Shown: positions 34,684 through 43,360 of the stretch, in pieces
Position numbering within the stretch: position 1 is the stretch's first letter
How the letters are laid out: the number at the start of each line of letters is the position of its first letter
Assembly: GCA_015233155.1 (NCBI GenBank)
Contig: JADFYG010000001.1
Span: forward strand, 124,001 to 188,000
Length of the DNA: 64,000 nt
Source of the DNA: Candidatus Rifleibacteriota bacterium
Lineage (GTDB): Bacteria; Muiribacteriota; Ozemobacteria; Ozemobacterales; Ozemobacteraceae
Reading direction: 5' to 3'
Notes under the pieces: generated by a model
What the model was told of the DNA's origin: nothing
The model's database searches: none
Seen by the model: only the letters and a program-made list of their open reading frames with translations
Made by a program: the position numbers and the translations under genes

Positions 34684-35028
34684 ATGAAAGCCAAGATCCA
34701 CCCAGAATTTCACAAGATCAATGTCTCCTGTGCTTGTGGCAATGCCTTCGAGTCCTTCTCGACATCAAAGGAGTTGAAGGTCGAAGTATGCTCGGCTTGT
34801 CACCCTTTCTTCACGGGGACTCAGCGCTTCGTCGATACAGCTGGACGCGTCGAGCGTTTCCAGGCAAGAATTGACCAGGCAAAGGCTGCACCGGAAGCCC
34901 CCAAGGCAAAGGGAAAAACGGCTACAGCACGTGTGACTGCCAAGCCATCTGTGGCTATGAAGTCCGTGATGGCTGCCGATAAAACTGCAAAGACCGCGCC
35001 TGCTGCCAAACCTGCTGCTGAGAAGTAA
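34684..35028 (+). CDS. rpmE: 50S ribosomal protein L31 with C-terminal extension
   Basis: 114 aa, zinc-type L31 (CAC near residue 16 and CSAC at about 37), with [20 protein letters not shown]. Usual length is about 66-75 aa; here residues from about 66 on form an Ala/Lys/Pro/Thr-rich tail ([12 protein letters not shown]..., [18 protein letters not shown]) likely to be disordered and RNA-binding. AAGGAG is 9 bases upstream of the ATG. Confidence 0.95.
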   Translation: MKAKIHPEFHKINVSCACGNAFESFSTSKELKVEVCSACHPFFTGTQRFVDTAGRVERFQARIDQAKAAPEAPKAKGKTATARVTAKPSVAMKSVMAADKTAKTAPAAKPAAEK

Positions 35029-35061
35029 CAAAACCCGCAATCCGTCTGCTGGTTAGCAGGG

Positions 35062-35105
35062 AAACTCCCGGGGAGATCATTTGTCAACGTCTCCCTGGGT
35101 TTTGG
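35062..35105 (+). terminator. Terminator after rpmE
   Basis: AAACTCCC (35062-35069) with TGGGTTTT (35096-35103), and GGGAGA (35071-35076) with TCTCCC (35090-35095), ending in T-rich sequence. Confidence 0.7.
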
Positions 35106-35194
35106 TTTCCTTAAACCCCAATAGATCGGTCTGAACAATATTTGTCGGGTCAATTTTTTCAATAATGATATTCAGAGAATAGCGGATAAAACTG

Positions 35195-35896
35195 TTGGAC
35201 GTTCTTTTGCTTCGACATACCCCTGATCCAGATCGTCTGGTCGCACTTGCGGCAAGGCGCTGCTACTCGTCGCTATCGGCTACGGCCATCGAAGAGCGAC
35301 TTGAAGAGTCTGAAATTAACCGTCTGCTTGCTGTGCTGCGCAGGCGTAATCATTTATCTCCTTTCGAGCATGCTGATTTTACATTCAGCGTGGGAGGTGT
35401 TTCTCGCGCATTATCGCACCAGCTTGTTCGTCATCGAATAGCCTCGTATTCACAGGAGAGCCAGCGATACGTCGAATATTTGAAGCGCAATGATCTTCCA
35501 TTTGTAACACCAGTGACCATTCGTGAAAATGCAGAGGCTTTGCGTATTTACGAAAAGGCAATGAAAGCGGCGCTCGAGGCATATGCGGAAATGCGTACAG
35601 CAGGAATTCCGGCAGAGGATGCCCGGTATGTTTTTCCAAATAGCGTTGAAACAAAGCTGGTCTTCACCATGAATGCCCGCAGCCTGTTTAATTTTTTTGA
35701 ACAACGCCTATGCAATAAAGCCCAGTGGGAGATCCTTCGCCTCGCTGCGCGTATGCTTGAAACGGTGAAGGCTGTCGCGCCGCGTATTTTCAGAAACGCC
35801 GGGGCGCCCTGTATGTATGAAAAACCGTATTGTCGTGAGGATGACGTGACTTGTCCACGTTTTCCAAAAAACGATACGCCTTTTGGAAAACCTTGA
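35195..35896 (+). CDS. thyX: Flavin-dependent thymidylate synthase ThyX
   Basis: 233 aa. Makes dTMP from dUMP using methylene-tetrahydrofolate, FAD and NADPH. The signature RHRx7S is present (RHRIASYSQES), as are HLSPFEHADFTF and NARSLFNFFEQRLC. The start is TTG 35195, giving MDVLLLRHTPDPDRLVALAARRCYSS, which matches the family N-terminus; no better start exists. Ribosome site is weak. Confidence 0.95.
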   Translation: MDVLLLRHTPDPDRLVALAARRCYSSLSATAIEERLEESEINRLLAVLRRRNHLSPFEHADFTFSVGGVSRALSHQLVRHRIASYSQESQRYVEYLKRNDLPFVTPVTIRENAEALRIYEKAMKAALEAYAEMRTAGIPAEDARYVFPNSVETKLVFTMNARSLFNFFEQRLCNKAQWEILRLAARMLETVKAVAPRIFRNAGAPCMYEKPYCREDDVTCPRFPKNDTPFGKP

Positions 35897-35911
35897 AAGA
35901 GAGATAATCAC

Positions 35912-36988
35912 ATGGCTGACAACCTTCAAGAAAAACGTAAAGAGATAGACGAACTGGATCGCTCGCTCGTCAAGCTTCTTCATAAACGAGCGGACCTCGC
36001 AAGGGAGGTTGGCCGAATAAAACAAGAGGATGGATACTCGGCTCTGGCGCCAGTGCGTGAAGCGGAAATACTTTCAGCCGTTTCCACAAGCGAGTCTGGA
36101 TCATTTCCAAAAGCGGGATTGCGAGCAGTGTTTCGCGAAATCATTTCATCATGCCGCAACATGGAAAAGGATGGACGTGTCGGTATACTTGGTGAAAAAT
36201 ACGGATGGGTGAATGATGCAGCCAGACGTCGGTTTGGGGCCGCTGCCGAGCTTATGGCGATGGGACATGCCGATGAAATCATTCGCGCTATCGCTCGACA
36301 TGAGATCGGTTATGCTTTCTTCGCGCTCAATGCCGGTCACCCCGATCTTCCACTGCTGCTCGAAGAATTTATAGGACGACGTCTCTTCATTGTTGCCGAA
36401 ACGCATTATCGACGGGCATTTTCTCTTATCAGCAGGGGGACTGCGGAGCAGTCGCAAATCGAAGAGATTTTTGTCACGGCTGAGGTGCTCAGTTGGTTGC
36501 GCCGATGGGCCGCATCGCTTTCGTTTCCGGTCAGGATTTCCGTCTGTCGTTCGATGGAAGAAGTGTTTGACAATATCGTTGAGGGCCGCAAGGTTGCTGG
36601 GATAGTGCCCATGGAATTTGCGAAGTCCATTGATGCCCATATTATTCAGACAGGTTTAACTCCTGTAGAAGAGCTACCGGTGAGGTGTTTCACCGTATCT
36701 GCTAAACGTTATGCGGGCCCCCTGGAAAAAGACATGATAGTATCTGTATTGCTTTCCGTCCCGGATCTTCCAGGCTCTCTTCTTGCGGCTCTGGCACCAA
36801 TCCGTGATGCCAAGCTCAATGTTGCGGCGGTCGAGACGTTTCGATTTCATGGAAAGGCATGGGACAATCTTTTCTGGGTCGATTTTTCGGCTCCGACAGA
36901 TTCATCGTCACTCGATGCCGTTTTAAAGGCAGTCGAAACCAAATGTCGTCTGTTTTCTTTTCTCGGCGTTTACCCCGTAATCGAGTAG
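35912..36988 (+). CDS. Chorismate mutase / divergent prephenate dehydratase-like protein with ACT domain
   Basis: 358 aa, laid out like bifunctional PheA: AroQ chorismate mutase (residues 1-90, with RKEIDELDRSLVKLLHKRADLA and PVREAEIL), prephenate dehydratase-like part (about 95-270, RVGILGEKYGWVNDAARRRFG) and ACT domain (about 275-358, LSVPDLPGSLLAALAPI). The dehydratase TRF motif, expected near residue 258, reads PVRCF, so the catalytic Thr is missing, and overall similarity of that domain is low. Chorismate mutase activity is likely; dehydratase activity is doubtful. Confidence 0.8.
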   Translation: MADNLQEKRKEIDELDRSLVKLLHKRADLAREVGRIKQEDGYSALAPVREAEILSAVSTSESGSFPKAGLRAVFREIISSCRNMEKDGRVGILGEKYGWVNDAARRRFGAAAELMAMGHADEIIRAIARHEIGYAFFALNAGHPDLPLLLEEFIGRRLFIVAETHYRRAFSLISRGTAEQSQIEEIFVTAEVLSWLRRWAASLSFPVRISVCRSMEEVFDNIVEGRKVAGIVPMEFAKSIDAHIIQTGLTPVEELPVRCFTVSAKRYAGPLEKDMIVSVLLSVPDLPGSLLAALAPIRDAKLNVAAVETFRFHGKAWDNLFWVDFSAPTDSSSLDAVLKAVETKCRLFSFLGVYPVIE

Positions 36989-37055
36989 ATCATCAGGTTG
37001 GTAATTGTTTCAGTCATTCTGGAAACAATCAAAAGTGCATATTTTCTTCGTAATA

Positions 37056-37084
37056 TTGACACCATTGTGCGGTAGTGGTAGTCT
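37056..37084 (+). promoter_or_regulatory. Possible promoter of the SLBB export gene
   Basis: TTGACA (37056-37061), 17-base spacer, TAGTCT (37079-37084). The leader would be about 170 bases. Confidence 0.45.
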
Positions 37085-37260
37085 AAACAAGTGACTGCTA
37101 CTAGTTTTTTTGAGTTTTACCTGAAACGTGTTTCGGTTAAAAAAGGCGTTGACGATCTGATCAAAATGTTTCGGATAAACATCGGTGAGATTTTGATCTA
37201 AGGTTCCGCTAAATATGCCGATGATGGTAGGGAGATTATTTTTTCTCAGGAGATGGGTTC

Positions 37261-38448
37261 ATGAAACGATGGTTACTCCTGCTCTGCATCGGGCTGATAG
37301 TCTTTATTTCGCCACTTAGTGCCCAATCCGTAACTTCTGCGGCTCCTCTTCCCTTTCAGAGCCCGGTGATTGCTGAAGCTCCGGTGAAGGCTGCCCCGAT
37401 GTCTTCCGGATCGAAGCTTCGCTCAGAAGACATAATTCATCTGCGAGTTTACAACAATCGTGGGGGCTCCGAAATCGACCAGGATCTCACGATTAACGAA
37501 TCCGGCGATCTCGATGTTCCGCTTGTAGGATTCGTACATGTCGGCGGCCACAAGTTGACCGAACTTCATGACATTCTAAACAAAGCACTCACCGAGAGTG
37601 CCTTCAAGGGCCCTCGCGTCCAGGTAAGCATGGTGAAATTGGCCACTACGGATCGCGTGTTTATTTGGGGAGGGGTAAGAAATCCCGGCACACTTGAAAT
37701 TCGTGATCACATAACACTCATGGATGCCATCAAACAGGCTGGCGGCTTTTATGATGATATACTGAACGGCACTGCGGGTTATGGAACCAATTATTATGAT
37801 CGCAGCTCAAATATCAGCACCTATATGATGACGCAGTCACTCGACTATCTTGATGAGACAAAGCTGAAACGCGATGGAAAAGAGATTGCCATTAAGTTGA
37901 AGCGACTCATCAGAGATGCGGACATGAGTCAGAATGTTGAACTCCGGGCGGATGACGTTCTTATAATTCCGACCCGCGCGAACATTTCTCCGAAAAATGA
38001 TGAGACGGTCTATGTTTTAGGTGCGGTTCTCCAGCCAGCGCGGTATCGCTTCCGCCAAAATATGTCCGTTCTTGATGCAATTTATATGGCAGGCGGTCTT
38101 ACCAATCCTCATCAAATTCGATTTGCCAGTATTATTCGTGGTATCAAGGAGCCCCAGGCCGCTCAAAATGGAAAACCGATTCCCGGCGGAAGCAAGGCCG
38201 GTGGCGCCACTCCTGAAATAATTCGGGTCGATTTGCGTAGTCTGTTCTATCGTGGTGATATCCAGAATGATCAAAGACTTCAGGGCGGTGATTTGCTGCT
38301 GGTGTCAACCCGTGAATATCGCAACTTCCTATCGACGTTCGGCAAATTTATCGACAACTTCCTGCCTATTTTCGGTCGGGCCACTCAGGTTGTAGGATAT
38401 GACACCACTATTCGCGCCTTCAACGATCGTTTCATTCTGAACAAGTAA
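37261..38448 (+). CDS. Polysaccharide export protein, Wza-like, SLBB domains
   Basis: 395 aa exported protein. Signal peptide (residues 1-21, ending SAQS; no lipobox Cys). Poly_export domain from about 52 (LRSEDIIHLRVYNN...LTINESGDLDVPLVGFV), then two SLBB segments (FIWGGVRNPGTLEIRDHITLMDAIKQAGG and YVLGAVLQPARYRF...LDAIYMAGGL). Such proteins form outer-membrane channels for exopolysaccharide or capsule. No synthase or Wzc kinase gene is adjacent. AGGAGA precedes ATG 37261. Confidence 0.92.
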   Translation: MKRWLLLLCIGLIVFISPLSAQSVTSAAPLPFQSPVIAEAPVKAAPMSSGSKLRSEDIIHLRVYNNRGGSEIDQDLTINESGDLDVPLVGFVHVGGHKLTELHDILNKALTESAFKGPRVQVSMVKLATTDRVFIWGGVRNPGTLEIRDHITLMDAIKQAGGFYDDILNGTAGYGTNYYDRSSNISTYMMTQSLDYLDETKLKRDGKEIAIKLKRLIRDADMSQNVELRADDVLIIPTRANISPKNDETVYVLGAVLQPARYRFRQNMSVLDAIYMAGGLTNPHQIRFASIIRGIKEPQAAQNGKPIPGGSKAGGATPEIIRVDLRSLFYRGDIQNDQRLQGGDLLLVSTREYRNFLSTFGKFIDNFLPIFGRATQVVGYDTTIRAFNDRFILNK

Positions 38449-38471
38449 GCATTCTTTTCATCGTTTATTTC

Positions 38472-38508
38472 GCCTGCCATACCGGAACTCCGGATGGCAG
38501 GCTTGTCA
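38472..38508 (+). terminator. Terminator before gpmI
   Basis: GCCTGCCAT (38472-38480) with ATGGCAGGC (38494-38502) and an inner CCGG/CCGG pair, then TTGTCATTT. Confidence 0.75.
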
Positions 38509-38531
38509 TTTGAGAACACATTTCATTGCTG

Positions 38532-38560
38532 TTGACAGCGGATGACGGGCCGGATATAAT
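38532..38560 (+). promoter_or_regulatory. Full-consensus sigma-70 promoter of gpmI
   Basis: TTGACA (38532-38537), 17 bases, TATAAT (38555-38560). Start near 38567, 19 bases before the gpmI ATG. Confidence 0.9.
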
Positions 38561-38585
38561 CCGGCATTCTCGCAGACAATAGCAT

Positions 38586-40124
38586 ATGAACAGGCCAAAA
38601 AAGCTCTTTATCACAATCCTTGCCGGCTTCGGTCTTTCAGACAAGACCGAAGGTAATGCTGTTCGCGCAGCAAAGCCCGAATTTATCGGGAAACTTTTCG
38701 CCGAGCGCCCGTTCGCGCGACTTGCTGCTGCCGGAACAGCCGTTGGCCTTCCCGAGGGACAAATGGGAGATTCCGATGTTGGCCACCTCAATATTGGCTC
38801 TGGTCGAGTAGTGCATCAGGATATCACTCGCATCAATCGTTCGATTGCAGATGGTTCATTTTTTGAAAACCCAGCGTTGATAGAACTCATTGAAAATACG
38901 AAAACTTCAGGAAAAAAGCTCCATCTACTGGGCCTTGTTTCCGGAGGTGGGGTTCACAGCCATGTTTCGCACCTTTATGCTCTGCTGACTCTCGCAAAAT
39001 CCCGCGGTCTTGAAAAGGTTTTTGTTCATGCCATCACTGATGGTCGTGACACCCCTACAACAAGCGGAGTCAGTTGCATTCAAGATCTCTGCCGCCGCAT
39101 GACAGAGACAGGTGTGGGACGCGTAGCCTCTATAAGCGGTCGTTTTTATGCGATGGATCGTGATCTCCGCTGGGATCGTACGGAAAAAGCTTATCATGCG
39201 CTGGTTCACGGTGTGGGCAATCGCACCACTGACCCGGTTATAGCCGTCGAAGCCTCATATAAGGCCAATGTAACGGATGAATTTCTTGTTCCGGTGGTTG
39301 TAGAGGAAGGCGGGCAGCCGATAGCTCTTATCAATAACGGCGATGCCGTTATTTTCTTCAATTTTCGCCCTGACCGGATGTATCAGCTTACTGCTGCGCT
39401 GACAGACCCGGTTTTTTCTCAATTCAAGTGCAAAGAAATTTCTGTTGCATGTACCACTTTTACCAGGTATTCAGAAGCTTTTTCGAAGATTCCGGTAGCA
39501 TTTTCTCCGGCAAAATTAGAAGATGTATTCGGCGAACTGCTTTCCCAAGCCCGTATTTCGCAATTTCGTTGTGCTGAAACAGAAAAATTTACACAAGTAA
39601 CCAAATATTTCAATGGCGGTATTGATGCTCCGTTTCCTCTGGAAGATCGATTTCTCGTGACCTCCCCAAAGGTGAAAACCTTCGATCTAAAACCAGAGAT
39701 GGCGGTATTCGAAGTTGGAGACATTCTGATGGAGCGTCTGCATATGCAAAAATATCCAGTAATCGTCACTACTCTTGCTAATGGTGATATTGTCGGTCAC
39801 ACCGGCAATTTTAAAGCCACAGTCGAGGCAATCGGCGCTATAGATTGTGTTCTGTCCAAAGTGATTCCCCTCGCGTATGACTTGGGATATGATTGTATAA
39901 TCACTGGAGACCACGGCAATTGTGAGTATATGATTGACGAGAATACCGGAGAACCTTTCACAGAACATACAACAAACCCGGTTCCCTTCTGCCTGCTGTC
40001 GCGTCAACCCTTTGAATTGCGAGGCGAAGGGAAGCTTGCCGACATAGCTCCGAGCATGCTGGAACTCCTCGATCTGCCGAAACCGGCAGCCATGGATGGC
40101 GTGTCGCTGCTGAAGAAGAAATGA
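38586..40124 (+). CDS. gpmI: Phosphoglycerate mutase, cofactor-independent, lacking one metal ligand
   Basis: 512 aa; interconverts 3- and 2-phosphoglycerate in glycolysis. Nearly all family landmarks are present: catalytic Ser in GQMGDSDVGH, DGRDTPT, RFYAMDRDLRWDR, NFRPDRMYQLT, GDIVGHTGN, GDHGNCE and EHTTNPVP. The first metal-binding Asp, normally in a DGWG or DGYG context near residue 14, is Ala here (ILAGFGLS; GCC in place of GAC). This would be expected to weaken metal binding. gmk overlaps its stop by 4 bases. Confidence 0.93.
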   Translation: MNRPKKLFITILAGFGLSDKTEGNAVRAAKPEFIGKLFAERPFARLAAAGTAVGLPEGQMGDSDVGHLNIGSGRVVHQDITRINRSIADGSFFENPALIELIENTKTSGKKLHLLGLVSGGGVHSHVSHLYALLTLAKSRGLEKVFVHAITDGRDTPTTSGVSCIQDLCRRMTETGVGRVASISGRFYAMDRDLRWDRTEKAYHALVHGVGNRTTDPVIAVEASYKANVTDEFLVPVVVEEGGQPIALINNGDAVIFFNFRPDRMYQLTAALTDPVFSQFKCKEISVACTTFTRYSEAFSKIPVAFSPAKLEDVFGELLSQARISQFRCAETEKFTQVTKYFNGGIDAPFPLEDRFLVTSPKVKTFDLKPEMAVFEVGDILMERLHMQKYPVIVTTLANGDIVGHTGNFKATVEAIGAIDCVLSKVIPLAYDLGYDCIITGDHGNCEYMIDENTGEPFTEHTTNPVPFCLLSRQPFELRGEGKLADIAPSMLELLDLPKPAAMDGVSLLKKK

Positions 40125-40714
40125 ATTCACCACAGGCAGCAAATGAAAGCGGTCTTCTTTTTGTCATTTCCGGCCCATCTGGTGTCGGAAAGACCGTTTT
40201 GTGCAATCGAATGATTCAGAAGTTTGCTCCTGGCGTAGTATACTCAATCTCCGGAACCTCGCGTGCTCCACGCGGAGGTGAAGTTAACGGTCAGGAATAT
40301 TTTTTCTATTCCAGGGAAGCATTCGAAAAAGATATATCGGAGAACGCTTTCGCAGAATGGGCCATCGTTCACGGCAACTATTACGGCACGCCCAAATCTT
40401 TTCTGGACGAAAAGCTGGCAAATGGTTTACACGTTATTCTGAATATAGATGTTCAGGGTGCCCTTAAAATAAAAAACGCTTATCCGGAATGCATACTGAT
40501 ATTCATTATGCCTCCTTCCATGGCTGTTCTCGAGGAACGCCTGCGCGGACGCAACATGGATCAGGAGGAGGCGCTTCAAAACCGGCTTGCCAATGCCCGC
40601 CGTGAGATCGAATTTCGTCATGAGTATGATCATGTTCTGGTAAATGATGATCTTGACAAAGCAGTGACTGAGCTGGCCGATATTTTTAGAAAACACTTCC
40701 AGATGGGGCATTGA
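40121..40714 (+). CDS. gmk: Guanylate kinase
   Basis: 197 aa; phosphorylates GMP to GDP. P-loop GPSGVGKT, GMP-binding SGTSRAPRGGEVNGQEYFF and the NIDVQGA segment are all present. Its ATG overlaps the gpmI stop (ATGA), so the two are translationally coupled. The stop codon lies within the -35 box of the next promoter. Confidence 0.96.
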   Translation: MNSPQAANESGLLFVISGPSGVGKTVLCNRMIQKFAPGVVYSISGTSRAPRGGEVNGQEYFFYSREAFEKDISENAFAEWAIVHGNYYGTPKSFLDEKLANGLHVILNIDVQGALKIKNAYPECILIFIMPPSMAVLEERLRGRNMDQEEALQNRLANARREIEFRHEYDHVLVNDDLDKAVTELADIFRKHFQMGH

Positions 40715-40739
40715 CAGCTTTATAGTCCGTTCTTATAAT
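40711..40739 (+). promoter_or_regulatory. Full-consensus sigma-70 promoter of the FecR-domain gene
   Basis: TTGACA (40711-40716), 17 bases, TATAAT (40734-40739). Start near 40746. Confidence 0.88.
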
Positions 40740-40792
40740 TAAATAATATTTCTCGATCCTTATGGGATTAGAATCCGATTGTGGAGGCTTGT

Positions 40793-41455
40793 ATGAAATT
40801 GCGGAGTTTGTTTTTGATTGTGGCTCTTCTCGTGAGTGTCATTCCGGTCTGGGCCATTGATGGAGCGCCAGCACCACTCGAAGTAAAGCTCACTATTCTG
40901 GGTGGCAAAATTGATGTTGCACGAGCCGGACAATCTCTCATTGACGTCAAATCCGGAATGTCTCTATGCGCAGGGGATATCGTCGAGACATTAGCTGGAG
41001 CGCGCGGCGAACTTGCTTATTCAGACGGGACACTTATGCGCATGAAATCCGGTACCAAGATTGAGATACAAGCTCTTTCCCTGAAGGTTTTCAAGGGGCA
41101 ATCCTGGTTCAAGTTCACCAAGCGCGGAACTGAGTTCCTGATCGAAACTCCCAGCTTGGTGGCAGGTATTCGCGGGACCAAATTTGATATAACTGTTGCT
41201 CCCCGAGGGACCACTGTTCTTGCTGTTACAGAGGGCAAGGTTGCCGTCCGTGGCGCTCTGGGTGAAGAACTGATGGTTCCTGCAGGCAATCAGACAAAAT
41301 GCGCTCCGGGCAAGGCTCCAAATGTGATTACAGCCATTCCCGAAAGCCAGCTCAAGCTGAAAAATTCCCAATGGGAAGATAACACCTGGGGTTCTGCGAA
41401 CGATCGCAATCAGCAGTTCATCAACAAGCATCTCAATGACATGGAAAACAAATAG
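40793..41455 (+). CDS. Exported FecR-domain protein
   Basis: 220 aa. Signal peptide (residues 1-21, MKLRSLFLIVALLVSVIPVWA), then a FecR domain (LCAGDIVETLAGARGELAYSDGTLMRM, TPSLVAGIRGTKFDI). There is no N-terminal membrane-sensor half as in true FecR; stand-alone FecR domains of this sort are periplasmic and of unknown role. GGAGG (40783-40787) selects ATG 40793. It has its own consensus promoter and a terminator. Confidence 0.88.
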   Translation: MKLRSLFLIVALLVSVIPVWAIDGAPAPLEVKLTILGGKIDVARAGQSLIDVKSGMSLCAGDIVETLAGARGELAYSDGTLMRMKSGTKIEIQALSLKVFKGQSWFKFTKRGTEFLIETPSLVAGIRGTKFDITVAPRGTTVLAVTEGKVAVRGALGEELMVPAGNQTKCAPGKAPNVITAIPESQLKLKNSQWEDNTWGSANDRNQQFINKHLNDMENK

Positions 41456-41477
41456 ACCTGACCTCTTCTGCTGATAT

Positions 41478-41511
41478 AAAAGCGGCGCCCGCAAATGTGG
41501 GTGCCGCTTTT
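41478..41511. terminator. Bidirectional terminator
   Basis: AAAAGCGGCGCCC (41478-41490) pairs with GGGTGCCGCTTTT (41499-41511). A-run and T-run flank it, so it can end both the FecR gene (+) and the envelope operon (-). Confidence 0.9.
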
Positions 41512-41513
41512 AT

Positions 41514-42470
41514 TTATTCTTCTTCGATGCGGAAGGAAACATTAAGAGGACCAATTGCGTAGGTGTCTTCCTTGACAACGGCAATCAGATTCAAATGACG
41601 TCCAAGTTTTTTTATCTGGTTCACCATGTCATAAAATGAAAGCGTGGATTCTGAAGAAAGATCGCCGAATCTCCTGGTAAGCGGATTTTCGATCATTCCA
41701 CTCCGCACGACCTCATGATTGATCTCTTCCATGAATTCCTGCAGCGCTTTCACGATAGCACCTCTCTCGAGTGACCCATCGATGCCTATAGACGCTATTT
41801 CCTGTCCTGCCGGAAAGATCAGGTCATTCGGCCTCACCAGAAATCGAACTTTTCCAAGAGTCTCGCCTATGCTGGTGTTTTCGTCCGCCACTGCTCCAAT
41901 AACCATTTCTGTACCGGATGCCACAATAAGATCGGCCATTTTCGTGAGGTCATCCCGGTTTTCTTCCAGCAAAAAATCCTGGTTTTTCACATTTAAGCCT
42001 CTTGCGCGCGCTTTGGAAGCTACAACACGCATGAATGAGGCAATTTCGCTAAAAACAGTCTCCCGAGGCTGATTCCCCTTGATCACAACGGCGGCAAATG
42101 GTTCATTCTTTCGAAAAACCACCAGCTCCTGCTCCTTGATGCGAACGCGTTCCTGTACAACTTTCATTTCTTCCTGAAGAACGTCCCGCTCACTTTTCAA
42201 ACGGGCAACGTCACTTGCAAGAGCCGCTCGTTCCTGATTCAACTGCTGAACCGAAAAAAGTGCGATGCGCACATTTTCAGACAGCATCATTGCCGTTATC
42301 AACGTCAGAAGCGTAATCAACATTCCGGTTGTGATAGTCACCAGAACAGCAGTGAAACGGGGGCGTAAACCGAGCACGGTCAGCCGTTTCTTGCCGACGT
42401 AGGTCCCGAGTTGATCACCAAGATAGGCGATGACTCCGCTTATAAAAAGAAGAACAAGAATTTGTATCAT
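41514..42470 (-). CDS. DUF3084 membrane protein
   Basis: 318 aa. Two N-terminal membrane segments (about 3-18 and 42-64), with the family sequence AYLGDQLGTYVGKKRLTVLGLRPR between them, a coiled coil (about 75-118) and a C-terminal domain ending IGPLNVSFRIEEE. The function of DUF3084 is unknown; the protein is common in diderms and cyanobacteria. It is the last gene of the envelope operon, 8 bases after lptB. Confidence 0.9.
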   Translation of the reverse strand: MIQILVLLFISGVIAYLGDQLGTYVGKKRLTVLGLRPRFTAVLVTITTGMLITLLTLITAMMLSENVRIALFSVQQLNQERAALASDVARLKSERDVLQEEMKVVQERVRIKEQELVVFRKNEPFAAVVIKGNQPRETVFSEIASFMRVVASKARARGLNVKNQDFLLEENRDDLTKMADLIVASGTEMVIGAVADENTSIGETLGKVRFLVRPNDLIFPAGQEIASIGIDGSLERGAIVKALQEFMEEINHEVVRSGMIENPLTRRFGDLSSESTLSFYDMVNQIKKLGRHLNLIAVVKEDTYAIGPLNVSFRIEEE

Positions 42471-42478
42471 CGCTGAGT

Positions 42479-43360
42479 CTAAGGCAACTCTTTCTGTATT
42501 TGATCGAGCTGAAATCGATCCCCAAGATAAAATTTCCGGGCGGTTTCATCAGCCGCAACGACATCAGCAGTGCCCGAAACGAGAATTTTACCGAGATTCA
42601 TGATATATGCTCTGTCTACGATTGCAAGTGTTTCACGCACGTTATGGTCTGTGATTAACAAGCCCAGCCCCTTGCGCTGAAGTTGCAATATGATCGATTG
42701 AATATCTTGAACCGCGATCGGATCAACACCCGCGAAGGGCTCGTCGAGCAAAATGAAGCTCGGCTCTGCTGCAAGAGCCCTGGCAATCTCAACTCGGCGA
42801 CGTTCACCACCAGACAGGGAATATCCCATGCTGTCGGCAATGCGGGCAATGTCAAGATCGTTGAGCAGACGCTCCATTCGCTCTTCGCGTTCTGTTTCAG
42901 GAATATCAACATTTTCCAGAATGACCCGAATATTGTCGCGCACGGAAAGCTTGCGAAATACCGATGGTTCCTGAGGAAGATAGCCAATTCCAAGACGCGC
43001 TCTCCGATACATGGACATTTGTGAAATGTCGCGCCCGTTGAAGCGAACTGTTCCTTCGTCAGGCTTGATCAAACCAACGACCATGTAGAAGGTTGTTGTC
43101 TTACCAGCCCCATTTGGCCCAAGAAGACCGACGATCTCCCCCTTGCGGATATTCAGCGATACATGGTCGACAACGCGACGTTTTGCGTATGTTTTTGCAA
43201 CAGCCTCGACAAGAATTTCATCGCTCACTGCTGCATTGCCGCCGTCGCTTTCAGGAGAGCCTTTTGTCTTCGATATTTCCAAAATACCTGAAGAAGCTCG
43301 TAAATCAGTCGCGCTTTTTTCAGTCTTATTATCAATATCAATGCTTGATTTAACGGTCAT
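42479..43360 (-). CDS. lptB: LPS export ABC transporter ATPase LptB
   Basis: 293 aa. Walker A LGPNGAGKTT, Q-loop YLPQEPSVF, signature LSGGERRR, Walker B FILLDEPFAGVDP, switch His in ITDHNVRETL. It powers LPS extraction by LptFG (not in the window). An extra head of about 47 residues of low complexity precedes the ABC domain. ATG 43360, 8 bases after GAGGGAG and overlapping the lptA end, is preferred to GTG 43375. Confidence 0.96.
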   Translation of the reverse strand: MTVKSSIDIDNKTEKSATDLRASSGILEISKTKGSPESDGGNAAVSDEILVEAVAKTYAKRRVVDHVSLNIRKGEIVGLLGPNGAGKTTTFYMVVGLIKPDEGTVRFNGRDISQMSMYRRARLGIGYLPQEPSVFRKLSVRDNIRVILENVDIPETEREERMERLLNDLDIARIADSMGYSLSGGERRRVEIARALAAEPSFILLDEPFAGVDPIAVQDIQSIILQLQRKGLGLLITDHNVRETLAIVDRAYIMNLGKILVSGTADVVAADETARKFYLGDRFQLDQIQKELP

